NCBI GenBank assembly: GCA_040394475.1
Contig: JBEBSD010000077.1
Coordinates: 1 to 30,003, forward strand
Length of the DNA: 30,003 nt
Reading direction: 5' to 3'
DNA from: JBEBSD01 sp040394475
Lineage (GTDB): Bacteria; Bacteroidota; Bacteroidia; Cytophagales; Spirosomataceae
Numbering within the stretch: position 1 is the stretch's first letter; each line of letters opens with the position of its first letter. The notes under the pieces were generated by a model. That model had not been told where the DNA came from. It searched no databases and saw only the letters and a program-made list of their open reading frames with translations. Made by a program: the position numbers and the translations under genes. Positions 1 to 8,061 of this stretch are shown piece by piece.

Positions 1-130
1 TGTGGACTCAGCTTCCTGGGTTCGACTGCGCTCACCCATCGTATTTGCTGATAGCTGACAGCCGATAGCCGACAGCCGATAGCCGATAGCTGTGGACTCA
101 GCTTCCTGGGTTCGACTGCGCTCACCCATC
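1..130. repeat. 40-bp exact direct repeat, two copies
   Basis: The 40 bases at 1-40 recur without mismatch at 91-130; both begin TGTGGACTCAGC and end GCGCTCACCCATC. The spacer (41-90) is mostly 7-bp tandem units. The inner part (GGTTCGACTGCGCTCACC) resembles dispersed intergenic sequences I remember from Bacteroidota genomes, but that is memory and not a search result. No coding potential is evident. The copy at 91-130 interrupts the 7-bp units, which resume at 131, as if it had been inserted into or amplified with them. Confidence 0.9.
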
Positions 131-151
131 ATAGCTGAAAGCTGATAGCCG
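49..151. repeat. 7-bp tandem repeat (heptad) tract
   Basis: Six contiguous heptads occupy 49-90 with consensus (T/C)GA(T/C)AGC. Three more related units (ATAGCTG, AAAGCTG, ATAGCCG) follow at 131-151, on the far side of the second 40-bp repeat. Exact 7-bp spacing with drift at fixed positions indicates slippage or recombination amplification. The tract lies just downstream of the DUF3822 stop codon, in non-coding DNA. Confidence 0.85.
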
Positions 152-180
152 AACCCCATTTTTCCACAGGCGAAAAGCGC

Positions 181-1068
181 TTACAAGCGAATCAGGTTAA
201 GGAGTCCGAAGTAGCGGTGATCCGCCAGGTCTTCAAATTCCGGGATAAAAGTCAGGGATTCCAGCCGGCTGCCAAAACGGATATCCGGCAGAAAGCGGGA
301 GAGTTCGGTATACATTTCGGAAAAAGGCGTGATTTCACCGTTTAATACCAGGCAAACCTCTTCCGGGAGATAGTTTAGCTGATTCAGGCAGGATAATACA
401 AAAAAGGTAGCTTCCTGTCCGTTGGCATACCGGAATTTGTTGCAGAACAACAGCTGGTCCTTCTGAAACAATACGAGTGTAAGATACGCCTCCTCAACGT
501 TCGCGATAAGCCGGCGGTCGGCAGGACGGTCGCCCGCTCCTTTAATCACTGCCCCGGAAGTAGGGAAAAAGGCAACGGTCTGCAGCCCGAAATACTCCTG
601 GAAAAATTCCCACCAACTGACCGGAACTGAAAAGACGTTAAAGGCCTTTTGGTCCGGTAAGGGATGTACCAGTACCTTTTCCGTTGGGAGCAGCGGCCGG
701 CCCAATGCCAGCCGTAAATACTCGGTTACGTATTCCTTCCGGAAAAGCCTCTCGGGGATCAGGGTAAAAGCATAGCTGTTGATCAGAACCTTGATTCCCT
801 TCCATTCATGATAAGATAAGACCGGGTGGTCGAACAGCAACAGCCGGATATGATCCAATACCTGGTCAGTTGATAAAAAAGTATCGGAGGCATAATCCTC
901 CAGCCAGATACACTGCTGCGTTTGTTCATTTACCACACAAAACCGGAAACGGTATTCGCCGATTTCCAATAAAAGCAAACAGTTCCGGATTTCGGACAGG
1001 TCGAACGTTTTACCTGAGGCTTTCGCCGTTTGTATCCATTTAGCAGGTGTAGCGGAAGTGGTTGTCAA
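181..1068 (-). CDS. DUF3822 family protein
   Basis: An open frame of about 300 residues recognised as DUF3822, a conserved Bacteroidota family of unknown function. Two beta-rich halves are visible: an N-terminal stretch with LLLLEIGEYRFRFCVVN, and a second around LIANVEEAYLTLVLF followed by an acidic helix and LPEEVCLVLNGEITP. This duplicated pattern resembles PilM/actin-like ATPase folds, but that is a weak guess. There is no signal peptide or membrane segment, so it is probably cytoplasmic. No ATG lies near the N-terminus. The start shown is TTG at 1068, just after the NUDIX stop; an alternative TTG at 1131 would overlap the NUDIX gene by 58 bp. The tight spacing suggests co-transcription with the NUDIX gene. 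In relatives this family often sits near rsmD, which would lie outside the window. Confidence 0.75.
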   Translation of the reverse strand: MTTTSATPAKWIQTAKASGKTFDLSEIRNCLLLLEIGEYRFRFCVVNEQTQQCIWLEDYASDTFLSTDQVLDHIRLLLFDHPVLSYHEWKGIKVLINSYAFTLIPERLFRKEYVTEYLRLALGRPLLPTEKVLVHPLPDQKAFNVFSVPVSWWEFFQEYFGLQTVAFFPTSGAVIKGAGDRPADRRLIANVEEAYLTLVLFQKDQLLFCNKFRYANGQEATFFVLSCLNQLNYLPEEVCLVLNGEITPFSEMYTELSRFLPDIRFGSRLESLTFIPEFEDLADHRYFGLLNLIRL

Positions 1069-1073
1069 AGTAG

Positions 1074-1550
1074 TTACACGTAACGGGTAATAAATCCTTT
1101 TAAATTCGTCAGTTGCTCCAGGTGGTCGCAATCCCGGATAAAAGTATGAACATGGGTGGAAGGCAATGCCTTGATTTCGGCCATCGACATATAGCGGACA
1201 CTTTCGATTAAGCGGGGAAGCTCGGGGTCGGTTCCTTTGATAAGCGGGGTGTCCGGGTCGGGACGTACCCTGAAAAATAATTCAATCGCATGAAACGGCC
1301 ACTTTATAAATTCATTGACGAATAACAGCTCCTCAACCTGAACCGAGAGCCCTGTCTCTTCCAGAAACTCCCGCTTTACCGCCTCCGGAACTGTCTCGTT
1401 GAATTCGACCCCTCCTCCGGGCGGACTCCAGAAAAGCCCATCCGCCACCAATGACCGATGGCCTATCATCAGTAATTTATGATCTGAAATACAAATACCA
1501 CAGGCCCTGATACGCAGCTGATGGCCGTATACTTCTTCTGCTTCGGTCAC
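1074..1550 (-). CDS. NUDIX hydrolase
   Basis: A protein of 158 residues with a complete Nudix box: GGGVEFNETVPEAVKREF followed by LEETGL, matching GX5EX7REUXEEXGU, which binds the divalent metal and hydrolyses a nucleoside-diphosphate-X bond. The preceding LFWSPPGGGVEF is typical of the domain. The substrate cannot be read from the sequence; such proteins range from mutagenic-nucleotide scavengers to nucleotide-sugar hydrolases. It is cytoplasmic, with no signal peptide. The start is GTG at 1550; an ATG at 1566 is out of frame. The gene lies 95 bp downstream of the CBS-pair gene and abuts or overlaps DUF3822, so it is likely in one transcription unit with it. Confidence 0.9.
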   Translation of the reverse strand: MTEAEEVYGHQLRIRACGICISDHKLLMIGHRSLVADGLFWSPPGGGVEFNETVPEAVKREFLEETGLSVQVEELLFVNEFIKWPFHAIELFFRVRPDPDTPLIKGTDPELPRLIESVRYMSMAEIKALPSTHVHTFIRDCDHLEQLTNLKGFITRYV

Positions 1551-1645
1551 AACTAATACGGTTCATGGGACGCCAAAGGGCACAAAGATAGCAAGAAACC
1601 CGTTACCGAAACACATACGGCATGCGCATTCGTCAGCAGAGACTG

Positions 1646-2083
1646 TTATTCATAGCCTCCGGCAATGTAATTCTCCAGCGACTGGATCCGGTTTTTCTGC
1701 TCGTTGATGATGGCCGTGACAATGTCATTAATGGAGATGATACCGACCAATTCCCCCTCCTGCGTGACCGGCAGGTGGCGAATGTGCTTTTGAGACATGA
1801 TTTCCATACACTCCTCCACCTTCTGATCCAACTCGACGGTTATCACCGGGGAGGTCATGACGTCGTTGATCAGTGTGTCCTTCGATGCCCTCCCTCTCAG
1901 AATACCTTTACGTGCGTAATCCCGTTCCGAGAATATTCCGGTAAGCTGGTTATCCTTCAATACCAGAACAGCCCCGATGTTTTTTACCTCCATCATCTCC
2001 AGTGCTTCATACACCGTGTGAGCAGGGGTAACCGACCAAAGTTCGTTCAGCTTCTTTCCGTGTAAAATTTGTCTGACATTCAT
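1646..2083 (-). CDS. Tandem CBS-domain protein
   Basis: A protein of 145 residues made of two CBS domains (about 10-62 and 72-128), with the characteristic GAVLVLKDNQLTGIFSERDY and RHLPVTQEGELVGIISINDI segments. CBS pairs bind adenine nucleotides (AMP, ATP, SAM) and normally regulate an attached or partner protein. Here nothing else is attached, so it is a stand-alone CBS pair, similar to small CBS proteins of other bacteria. It ends in a short helix (EQKNRIQSLENYI). The ATG at 2083 is the only sensible start. It is divergent from the helicase gene across about 100 bp that must hold both promoters. Confidence 0.92.
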   Translation of the reverse strand: MNVRQILHGKKLNELWSVTPAHTVYEALEMMEVKNIGAVLVLKDNQLTGIFSERDYARKGILRGRASKDTLINDVMTSPVITVELDQKVEECMEIMSQKHIRHLPVTQEGELVGIISINDIVTAIINEQKNRIQSLENYIAGGYE

Positions 2084-2184
2084 AATAGCACATAAGGATT
2101 AGGTGTAAGCGATGTACTAATTTAGACAATTCTTTTTAGAAAATCCAATTTGTTATTGAAGAGTATTCCGTTAGTTTCGTGGTC

Positions 2185-3591
2185 ATGAGCGCCGAAAAAC
2201 ATCCTTCACAGCTATTCATAAAAAAATTCCCGTTTCAGCCTACGGAAAGCCAGTCCCGCTTTTTTAAAGGGATGGACCGTTTTCTCCGGGAACCGGCAGG
2301 CGGGTTCGTACTGAAAGGCTATGCAGGCACCGGGAAAACCACTATTATCAGTTCCCTGATCAACGTTTTGCCTGAATTCGGATACCGTTCGGTTTTGCTC
2401 GCGCCGACGGGGCGTGCCGCCAAGGTGATGTCGGGGTATGCCGGGCGGAAAGCGTTTACGATTCATAAGAAAATTTACAGGCAGACAGCCGATCCGGGCA
2501 GCGGGGGGATGGCGTTTGTGCGTCAGGCCAATTACCATTCACGTACCCTTTTCATCGTGGATGAGGCGTCTATGATCAGTGACGAAGCGGAGTTCGGGGC
2601 CAGGAGCCTGCTGGCCGACCTGATGGCCTATGTGTTTGAGCAGCCCGACAACAAAATTCTTTTCGTGGGCGACACCGCTCAGTTGCCGCCGGTGGGAAAG
2701 TTGCTCAGTCCGGCGCTGGATAAAACATTTCTGGAGCGGCATTTCGGACTGGCCGTACAGGAAGAGGAGCTGACGGAGGTGATGCGGCAGGACCAGGCAT
2801 CGGGGATCTTATGGAATGCAACCGCCCTGCGCCGGCAGCTGAAACAGCCCAACCCCAGGATACAACTGGTTACGAAGGCCTTTACGGATACGTTCAGAAT
2901 GACCGGTGAGCGACTGGAAGACGGGTTGCGCTACGCCTATGATAAGTATGGAGAAGAAAATACAATTGTCATTACGCGCTCCAACAAAGCGGCCGTTCAA
3001 TACAATCAATACATCCGGCGGGTAATCCGGTTTTCAGAGGATGAGATCGATGCGGGAGAACGCCTGATGATTGTCCGGAACAACTATTCCACATTGGATG
3101 AAGATTCGTCTGCCGGTTTTCTGGCGAACGGTGATTTTGTGGAACTGCTGAAAGTGCGGCGGACCGAAGAAATGCACGGTTTCCGTTTTGCCGACGCAAC
3201 GCTGCGGCTCTGTGATGACGACCAGGTGCCTGCTTTCGATGCGAAGATTTTCCTGGATACCTTGCACAGCACAACCCCGTCGTTGTCGCAGGAAGAAAAC
3301 AAAAGGCTCTACGAAAGTGTTTTGGCCGATTATAGTGATATCCCCTCCCGGAGTGCCCGGACGGAGGCCGTTCGGAAGGACCCGTACCTGAATGCGCTGC
3401 AGGTGAAATTCGCGTATGCGTTAACCTGCCATAAAGCACAGGGCGGACAATGGAGCGCTGTTTTTATCGATCAGGGGTTCCTGACGGAGGAGCAGGTTAC
3501 GGCCGACTTTCTGCGCTGGCTGTACACGGGGATTACCCGTGCGGTCGACGAAGCCTATCTGCTGAATTTTCATCCGTCGTTTTTCGAATGA
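2185..3591 (+). CDS. SF1B RecD/Pif1-like ATP-dependent DNA helicase
   Basis: A protein of about 468 residues with the superfamily 1 helicase motifs in order: Walker A GYAGTGKTT (near residue 45), Ia LLAPTGRAAKVMSG, Walker B VDEASMI, motif III VGDTAQLPPVG, and the C-terminal UvrD_C_2 signature LTCHKAQGGQW followed by YTGITRAVDEAYLL. It would translocate 5'-3' on single-stranded DNA in repair or replication restart. It lacks the long N-terminal domain of full RecD2, so it is a compact version common in Bacteroidota. Start: ATG at 2185 is preferred; an in-frame GTG lies at 2179. A near-consensus promoter (TTTG at 2149-2152 and TAGTTTCG at 2172-2179) sits very close to the start, so any leader would be very short. 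The stop is 4 bp from the stop of the convergent YdeI gene. Confidence 0.9.
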   Translation: MSAEKHPSQLFIKKFPFQPTESQSRFFKGMDRFLREPAGGFVLKGYAGTGKTTIISSLINVLPEFGYRSVLLAPTGRAAKVMSGYAGRKAFTIHKKIYRQTADPGSGGMAFVRQANYHSRTLFIVDEASMISDEAEFGARSLLADLMAYVFEQPDNKILFVGDTAQLPPVGKLLSPALDKTFLERHFGLAVQEEELTEVMRQDQASGILWNATALRRQLKQPNPRIQLVTKAFTDTFRMTGERLEDGLRYAYDKYGEENTIVITRSNKAAVQYNQYIRRVIRFSEDEIDAGERLMIVRNNYSTLDEDSSAGFLANGDFVELLKVRRTEEMHGFRFADATLRLCDDDQVPAFDAKIFLDTLHSTTPSLSQEENKRLYESVLADYSDIPSRSARTEAVRKDPYLNALQVKFAYALTCHKAQGGQWSAVFIDQGFLTEEQVTADFLRWLYTGITRAVDEAYLLNFHPSFFE

Positions 3592-3595
3592 AGCG

Positions 3596-4156
3596 CTATT
3601 TGTACTGATCGTTCAGCCCTTTTCCGGAAAGTACCAGGGGTTTGATTTTTTCCAGGCGCCGCTGCCGGGTGGGTTCCTGTTTAGCCGCCAGGAGGTATTC
3701 AATAAATTCGTTTTGCCGGGCGCTGCTGAAACGGCTGAACGCTGCTTCCAGGGCGGGATCTTCCTTCAGGGCTGTTTGCAGGAGCTCAGGCGCCCGGAGT
3801 TGTTTTTTGGGTTGAGGGGAAAGTCTTTTTCCGGCCTTTTCGTTTTCGATGGCTTCCCGTACATACTGTAAAATACGGTCTTCATCCAGTTCGTCCACGG
3901 AGGAAAAGCGCCACTGTCTTAACGCTTTGGTAACCCCTTCGCTGCCGGTGACCAGCACCTGGAAGGGGTCTTTCAGGAAAACCCCGTTATAAAACCAAAG
4001 GGCAAAATGCGCTTTGAAACCGGCAAATGCAAGCACATTTTTGCCCTCCAGTGTGTAAACCGGCGTCCCCCATTTGATGGTTGCTTCCAGTTCAGTTGCG
4101 GCAAGAAGGGCTCGGAGCTTTTCAAACGCTTCCTCCCATTTTTCGTTAGTGGCCAT
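3596..4156 (-). CDS. YdeI/OmpD-associated (DUF1801 + OmdA) family protein
   Basis: A protein of 186 residues. The N-terminal half is a DUF1801-type domain (IKWGTPVYTLEGKNVLAFAGFKAHFALWF), and the C-terminal half is the OmdA-like segment ending in arginine- and lysine-rich helices (LAAKQEPTRQRRLEKI). Family members are linked to cationic peptide and bacteriocin tolerance and to stress in enterobacteria, but the biochemical activity is unknown. There is no signal peptide. It is convergent with the helicase with only 4 bp between stops and no intervening terminator, so the two transcripts must overlap. Its upstream region is the repeat mosaic at 4212-4417. Confidence 0.85.
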   Translation of the reverse strand: MATNEKWEEAFEKLRALLAATELEATIKWGTPVYTLEGKNVLAFAGFKAHFALWFYNGVFLKDPFQVLVTGSEGVTKALRQWRFSSVDELDEDRILQYVREAIENEKAGKRLSPQPKKQLRAPELLQTALKEDPALEAAFSRFSSARQNEFIEYLLAAKQEPTRQRRLEKIKPLVLSGKGLNDQYK

Positions 4157-4211
4157 AGGATCCGTTTACGAACTTGTCCTCGTTGTGCTTGTCTTCTCTT
4201 TACCGGGGTTG

Positions 4212-4292
4212 TCACCGTGGATTGTGTCTTCACAACTATCACCGTGGACTGTGTCTTCACAATTATCACCGTTGACTGTGTCTTCACAGTCC
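4212..4292. repeat. 27-bp tandem repeat, three units
   Basis: Units begin at 4212, 4239 and 4266, with consensus TCACCGTGGACTGTGTCTTC followed by ACAA and a variable TA. Each unit contains TGTG-TCTT-CACA, a small inverted repeat. In the third unit it is extended to a 7-bp stem (GACTGTG 4274-4280, CACAGTC 4285-4291) with a 4-nt loop. Because 27 is a multiple of three, short open frames run through it, but none has a recognisable start or any homology I know. Confidence 0.9.
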
Positions 4293-4300
4293 ACTTCCAG

Positions 4301-4340
4301 GAATCCGGCAGTCCGGTGGTCCGGCAGTCCGGCGGTCCGG
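4301..4340. repeat. 8-bp tandem repeat, five units
   Basis: Five adjacent octamers with consensus (C/T)(A/G)GTCCGG: GAATCCGG, CAGTCCGG, TGGTCCGG, CAGTCCGG, CGGTCCGG. An 8-bp period cannot keep a reading frame, which supports the view that 4157-4420 is non-coding. Confidence 0.85.
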
Positions 4341-4352
4341 CTGGTATCCAAA

Positions 4353-4375
4353 ATGGTCTGTGGGACACAGACCAT
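4353..4375. terminator. Perfect 10-bp inverted repeat, possible terminator of the collagen-like gene
   Basis: ATGGTCTGTG (4353-4362) and CACAGACCAT (4366-4375) form a perfect 10-bp stem with a 3-nt loop. It lies about 45 bp downstream of the minus-strand lipoprotein stop. Only a short T run (TTTGG) follows on the minus strand, so intrinsic termination is plausible but not strong. It could equally be a structured repeat like its neighbours. Confidence 0.45.
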
Positions 4376-4387
4376 GGGGACCACCTA

Positions 4388-4417
4388 TTATTGACGCGAC
4401 ACTTATTGACGCGACAC
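4388..4417. repeat. 15-bp perfect tandem duplication
   Basis: TTATTGACGCGACAC occurs twice with no mismatch, at 4388-4402 and 4403-4417. The second copy ends 3 bp before the stop codon of the minus-strand lipoprotein gene (4421-4423). Confidence 0.9.
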
Positions 4418-4420
4418 CGC

Positions 4421-4969
4421 TCAATAGTCCGTAATACCGAACAGGGCAACTGCTGCTTCGTACGTTAAATCACTGTAATGCAGCCGCCCTTGCTGGCTGC
4501 CGGGGATGATGACATACCGGTATTCTCCGTCGGGAGGGGATAGGGAGCCTCCCACACTCCAGATACGAATGTTCTTGTCGCTGAATGAATATTCCAGACG
4601 GATCTGGGTGAGGTTGCTGACGATCGTGTAGGGAAGTGCTCTGACCTGTGCGTTATCCTGGCTCAGTTTTACATAAACAAGCACCTGCCCCCGGTCTACT
4701 ACCGATTGGTCGAGGGCGGGCGCGGCGATATCGTGATAGAATTTGACGACCCCGTTAATGTTTGTGCTCGTCCATAAATTAGTAGTAATGGCTTTCCATT
4801 CCGAGTAAATGACATTAGCAGTGCCTGCATCCCCCTTTTCTCCTTTGTCGCCTTTGGGCCCCGGGATACCGATACCATCTTGTCCTGCCGGTCCTTCAGG
4901 ACCTTCACATCCAGTCAGCAATAACGCCCCAACCAGTACAATGCAAGCAAATAAACTATTCTGTTTCAT
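4421..4969 (-). CDS. Collagen-like-repeat lipoprotein
   Basis: A protein of about 182 residues. The start at ATG 4969 gives a clean lipoprotein signal peptide (MKQNSLFACIVLVG, then LLLTGC with lipidated Cys at residue 21). Directly after the Cys comes a short collagen-like Gly-X-Y run (GPEGPAGQD, an interruption GIGIP, then GPKGDKGEKGDAG). The remaining 130 or so residues are an unrecognised, probably beta-rich domain with ALPYTIVSNLTQIRLEYSF and YRYVIIPG segments. Similar collagen-stalk lipoproteins are common in Bacteroidota and are predicted to be exported and membrane anchored; no function is known. It is divergent from polA across about 200 bp. Two further upstream in-frame ATGs (4984, 4981) would spoil the signal peptide. 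Confidence 0.85.
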   Translation of the reverse strand: MKQNSLFACIVLVGALLLTGCEGPEGPAGQDGIGIPGPKGDKGEKGDAGTANVIYSEWKAITTNLWTSTNINGVVKFYHDIAAPALDQSVVDRGQVLVYVKLSQDNAQVRALPYTIVSNLTQIRLEYSFSDKNIRIWSVGGSLSPPDGEYRYVIIPGSQQGRLHYSDLTYEAAVALFGITDY

Positions 4970-5176
4970 AAATACTACCATCAAATTGAAATGAGTTAGG
5001 TCTTTCGCAGTGTACTGCGATCCGGATCAGCCGGTATAAGAAGGCAAATTTCAGGATTCGATGACACTTTAACAAAAAATGTTTCATATTTGAAACCGTA
5101 TTGCCTTTCGGCGAATCTGCTAAAACTGAAAAGTACGGATTGCTTTTTAAAACAGACCATTGATCTTTAACAACCT

Positions 5177-8020
5177 ATGGCCGAGAAAAAATTGTTTCTG
5201 CTGGATGCGATGGCACTTATTTACCGCGCGCATTTCGCCTTCATTAAAGCGCCCAGGATAACCTCTAAAGGCTTGAATACCAGTGCTGCCTTTGGATTTA
5301 CCAACACCTTACTGGAGGTATTGAACAAAGAAAAACCTACCCATATCGGGGTCGCCTTTGATACAGCGGCCCCTACCTTCCGGCATAAACAGTACGAGGC
5401 TTATAAAGCACAGCGGGAGGCGCAGCCCGAGGATATCTCTATAGCGATTCCCTACGTTATCCGGCTGATTAAAGCAATGAATATCCCCTGCCTGCTGCTG
5501 GATGGCTTTGAAGCGGACGATATTATCGGGACCATTGCCAAGAAAGCGGCGCGGGAGGGGTTTGAAGTATATATGATGACGCCGGATAAGGATTACGGAC
5601 AGTTGGTGGAGGATTCGATTTTCATGTATAAACCAGCATTTCTGGGCAAAGGAGCCGAAGTGCTGGGGGTGCCGCAAGTACTGGAAAAATGGCAGATTGC
5701 GCGCATTGACCAGGTAGTGGATATGCTCGGACTAATGGGCGATGCTGTGGATAATATTCCCGGGATTCCGGGCGTAGGAGAGAAAACAGCCCAGAAGCTG
5801 ATTGCCGAATACGATACTATCGAGAACCTGATTACCAATGCCGGACAGCTCAAAGGGAAACTGGCCGAAAGGGTAACGGAGTTCGGAGAGCAGGCGTTGT
5901 TATGCAAGCAGTTGGCGACGATCGATATTGATGTGCCGGTGGCATTTGATCCGGAAGCGCTCACCCTCAAATCTCCGGACAAGGAAGCCATCAGCACGCT
6001 TTTTGATGAATTGGAGTTCAGGACGCTGAGACGGCGGGTTTTAGGAGAAGATCCTATTAATCCGGCATACAAAGCCATTCCTGTCCCCCCGAAAAAACAA
6101 CCGGGGCAACTGGATCTTTTTGGGGGAGCCAACCAGGAAACAGCAGCAGCAGCTGAAACGCCGGAGGCTCAGCCGGTACCGGCTGTTATGGAAGCGACGG
6201 GCCCGTTAAAAACCATTTCGAACACACCCCATCGCTACCATATAGTAGATACTCCCGAATTACGGCAAAGCCTTGCCGGTTATTTAAGCATACAGAAGCT
6301 GTTCTGTTTCGATACCGAAACCACAGACACGAATTCACTGGATGCTGAATTGGTGGGCCTTTCTTTTGCCTACCGGCCCGGAGAAGCTTTTTATGTGCCC
6401 GTTCCGCCCGACCGTTCGGAGGCCACCGCGATTGTGGCGGATTTTAAGGAAGTATTTGAAAGCCAGGATATTGAGAAAGTGGCGCAAAACCTCAAGTACG
6501 ATATGCAGGTGCTGGCCGGGTATGGGGTGCGCATTCAGGGAAAGACAGCCGATACCATGCTGGCGCATTATATCATTGAGCCTGATCAACGGCACGGCAT
6601 GGACAGTATGGCCAATACGTATCTGAATTATGAGCCTGTTGCGATCGAAACCCTGATCGGTAAAAAAGGAGCGAAACAGGGGAATATGCGCGACGTGGAA
6701 ATCCCGTTGATCGCTGAATATGCCGCCGAAGATGCGGATGTGACGCTGCAACTCTACCACAGGTTGAAGCCCGAGCTGGTCAGCCGGGGAGGAGAAAAGC
6801 TGTTCAACACCGTTGAGATGCCGCTGGTCGAAGTACTTTCTGACATGGAAAGGGAGGGAATACGGGTCGATTTGCAGACGCTGCAGGAAATGTCGGGGGT
6901 ATTGGATACCGATATAAAGGTCCTGGAAAAGATGATTTTCGAGATAGCCGGTACACCTTTTAATCTGAATTCGCCCAAACAGCTGGGCGAAGTGCTGTTT
7001 GAGAAATTAGAGCTGGTCAAAAATCCGAAGAAGACCAAAACCGGCCAGTATGCAACGGGCGAAGAGATTTTGTCGTACCTGGAAAATGAGCATGAAATCG
7101 CACGTAAGATCCTGGATTACAGGGAGCTGCAGAAGTTGAAATCGACCTATGTGGATGCGCTGCCCACCCTGATCAACCCACAGACTGGCCGTATCCACAC
7201 CTCGTATAATCAGGCGGTGGCGGCTACGGGGCGCTTGAGCTCGAACAATCCGAATTTGCAGAATATTCCGATCCGGACAGTACGGGGAAGGGAAATCCGG
7301 AAAGCATTTATCCCGAGAGATGAAAATTACCGGATTCTGTCTGCAGATTATTCCCAGATAGAATTACGTATCATGGCTTCGTTCAGCAAAGATGCCACCA
7401 TGCTGGAAGCTTTTAACAACGATCAGGATATTCATGCCAGCACGGCCAGCAAAGTATTTAAAGTGGCGCTGGAGGAGGTAACTTCCGAAATGCGGCGGAA
7501 GGCCAAAATGGTAAATTTTGGGATTATTTACGGGATTTCTGCTTTTGGACTCGGCCAGCGCCTGGGAATCCCGAGAGGGGAGGCCTCCGCGATAATCAAT
7601 GCCTATTTCGAACAGTTTCCGGCGGTGAAATCCTATATGGACCTTGTGGTGAACGAAGCCCGGGAAAAGCATTATGTCGCAACTATTCTGGGAAGAAGAC
7701 GTTATTTGCCCGACATCAATTCCCGGAACCAAACCAACCGGGGGTTTGCGGAGCGGAATGCCATCAATGCTCCGATCCAGGGATCGGCTGCCGATATGAT
7801 CAAGGTGGCGATGATTCAGGTGGATCGGTTTCTGAGGGAGGAAAAACTCAGGTCGCGCATGCTGCTGCAGGTACATGATGAATTGGTGTTTGATGCGCAC
7901 GTGGAGGAAATCGATTATTTGTCGGCAAGGGTTGACGAACTGATGCGCACAGCGATTCCGTTAGAGGTAAAAATGAAGACCGGAATAGGGGTCGGAGCCA
8001 ACTGGCTGGAAGCGCACTGA
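5177..8020 (+). CDS. polA: DNA polymerase I
   Basis: A full-length family A polymerase of 947 residues. The N-terminal 5'-3' flap nuclease has DGFEADDIIGT, TPDKDYGQLV and GDAVDNIPGIPGVGEKTA. After a proline- and alanine-rich linker (about 290-350), the 3'-5' exonuclease domain keeps its acidic motifs (FDTETT near residue 378, NLKYDMQVL, YAAEDADVTLQLY), so proofreading should be active, unlike in Taq-type enzymes. Polymerase motifs: A DYSQIELR (about 722), B RRKAKMVNFGIIYG (about 772), C VHDEL (about 898). Its role is Okazaki-fragment maturation and gap-filling repair. Start at ATG 5177. The following ketoacyl synthase gene begins 41 bp downstream and may be read from the same transcript. Confidence 0.98.
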   Translation: MAEKKLFLLDAMALIYRAHFAFIKAPRITSKGLNTSAAFGFTNTLLEVLNKEKPTHIGVAFDTAAPTFRHKQYEAYKAQREAQPEDISIAIPYVIRLIKAMNIPCLLLDGFEADDIIGTIAKKAAREGFEVYMMTPDKDYGQLVEDSIFMYKPAFLGKGAEVLGVPQVLEKWQIARIDQVVDMLGLMGDAVDNIPGIPGVGEKTAQKLIAEYDTIENLITNAGQLKGKLAERVTEFGEQALLCKQLATIDIDVPVAFDPEALTLKSPDKEAISTLFDELEFRTLRRRVLGEDPINPAYKAIPVPPKKQPGQLDLFGGANQETAAAAETPEAQPVPAVMEATGPLKTISNTPHRYHIVDTPELRQSLAGYLSIQKLFCFDTETTDTNSLDAELVGLSFAYRPGEAFYVPVPPDRSEATAIVADFKEVFESQDIEKVAQNLKYDMQVLAGYGVRIQGKTADTMLAHYIIEPDQRHGMDSMANTYLNYEPVAIETLIGKKGAKQGNMRDVEIPLIAEYAAEDADVTLQLYHRLKPELVSRGGEKLFNTVEMPLVEVLSDMEREGIRVDLQTLQEMSGVLDTDIKVLEKMIFEIAGTPFNLNSPKQLGEVLFEKLELVKNPKKTKTGQYATGEEILSYLENEHEIARKILDYRELQKLKSTYVDALPTLINPQTGRIHTSYNQAVAATGRLSSNNPNLQNIPIRTVRGREIRKAFIPRDENYRILSADYSQIELRIMASFSKDATMLEAFNNDQDIHASTASKVFKVALEEVTSEMRRKAKMVNFGIIYGISAFGLGQRLGIPRGEASAIINAYFEQFPAVKSYMDLVVNEAREKHYVATILGRRRYLPDINSRNQTNRGFAERNAINAPIQGSAADMIKVAMIQVDRFLREEKLRSRMLLQVHDELVFDAHVEEIDYLSARVDELMRTAIPLEVKMKTGIGVGANWLEAH

Positions 8021-8061
8021 GGGAATAAGGCAGTAATGAAAAAAGAGGAGTTAGTCAGCAT

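Noticed and set aside
1622..2065. Plus-strand frame opposite the CBS-pair gene
   Set aside because: It is a shadow of the clearly recognisable CBS-domain protein on the minus strand.
4007..4468. Several open frames across the 4.2-4.4 kb repeats, including one reading CEDTVNGDN-type 9-residue repeats
   Set aside because: They exist because the 27-bp unit is a multiple of three; they overlap the YdeI or lipoprotein genes, have no recognisable signal or domain, and are interrupted by 8-bp repeats.
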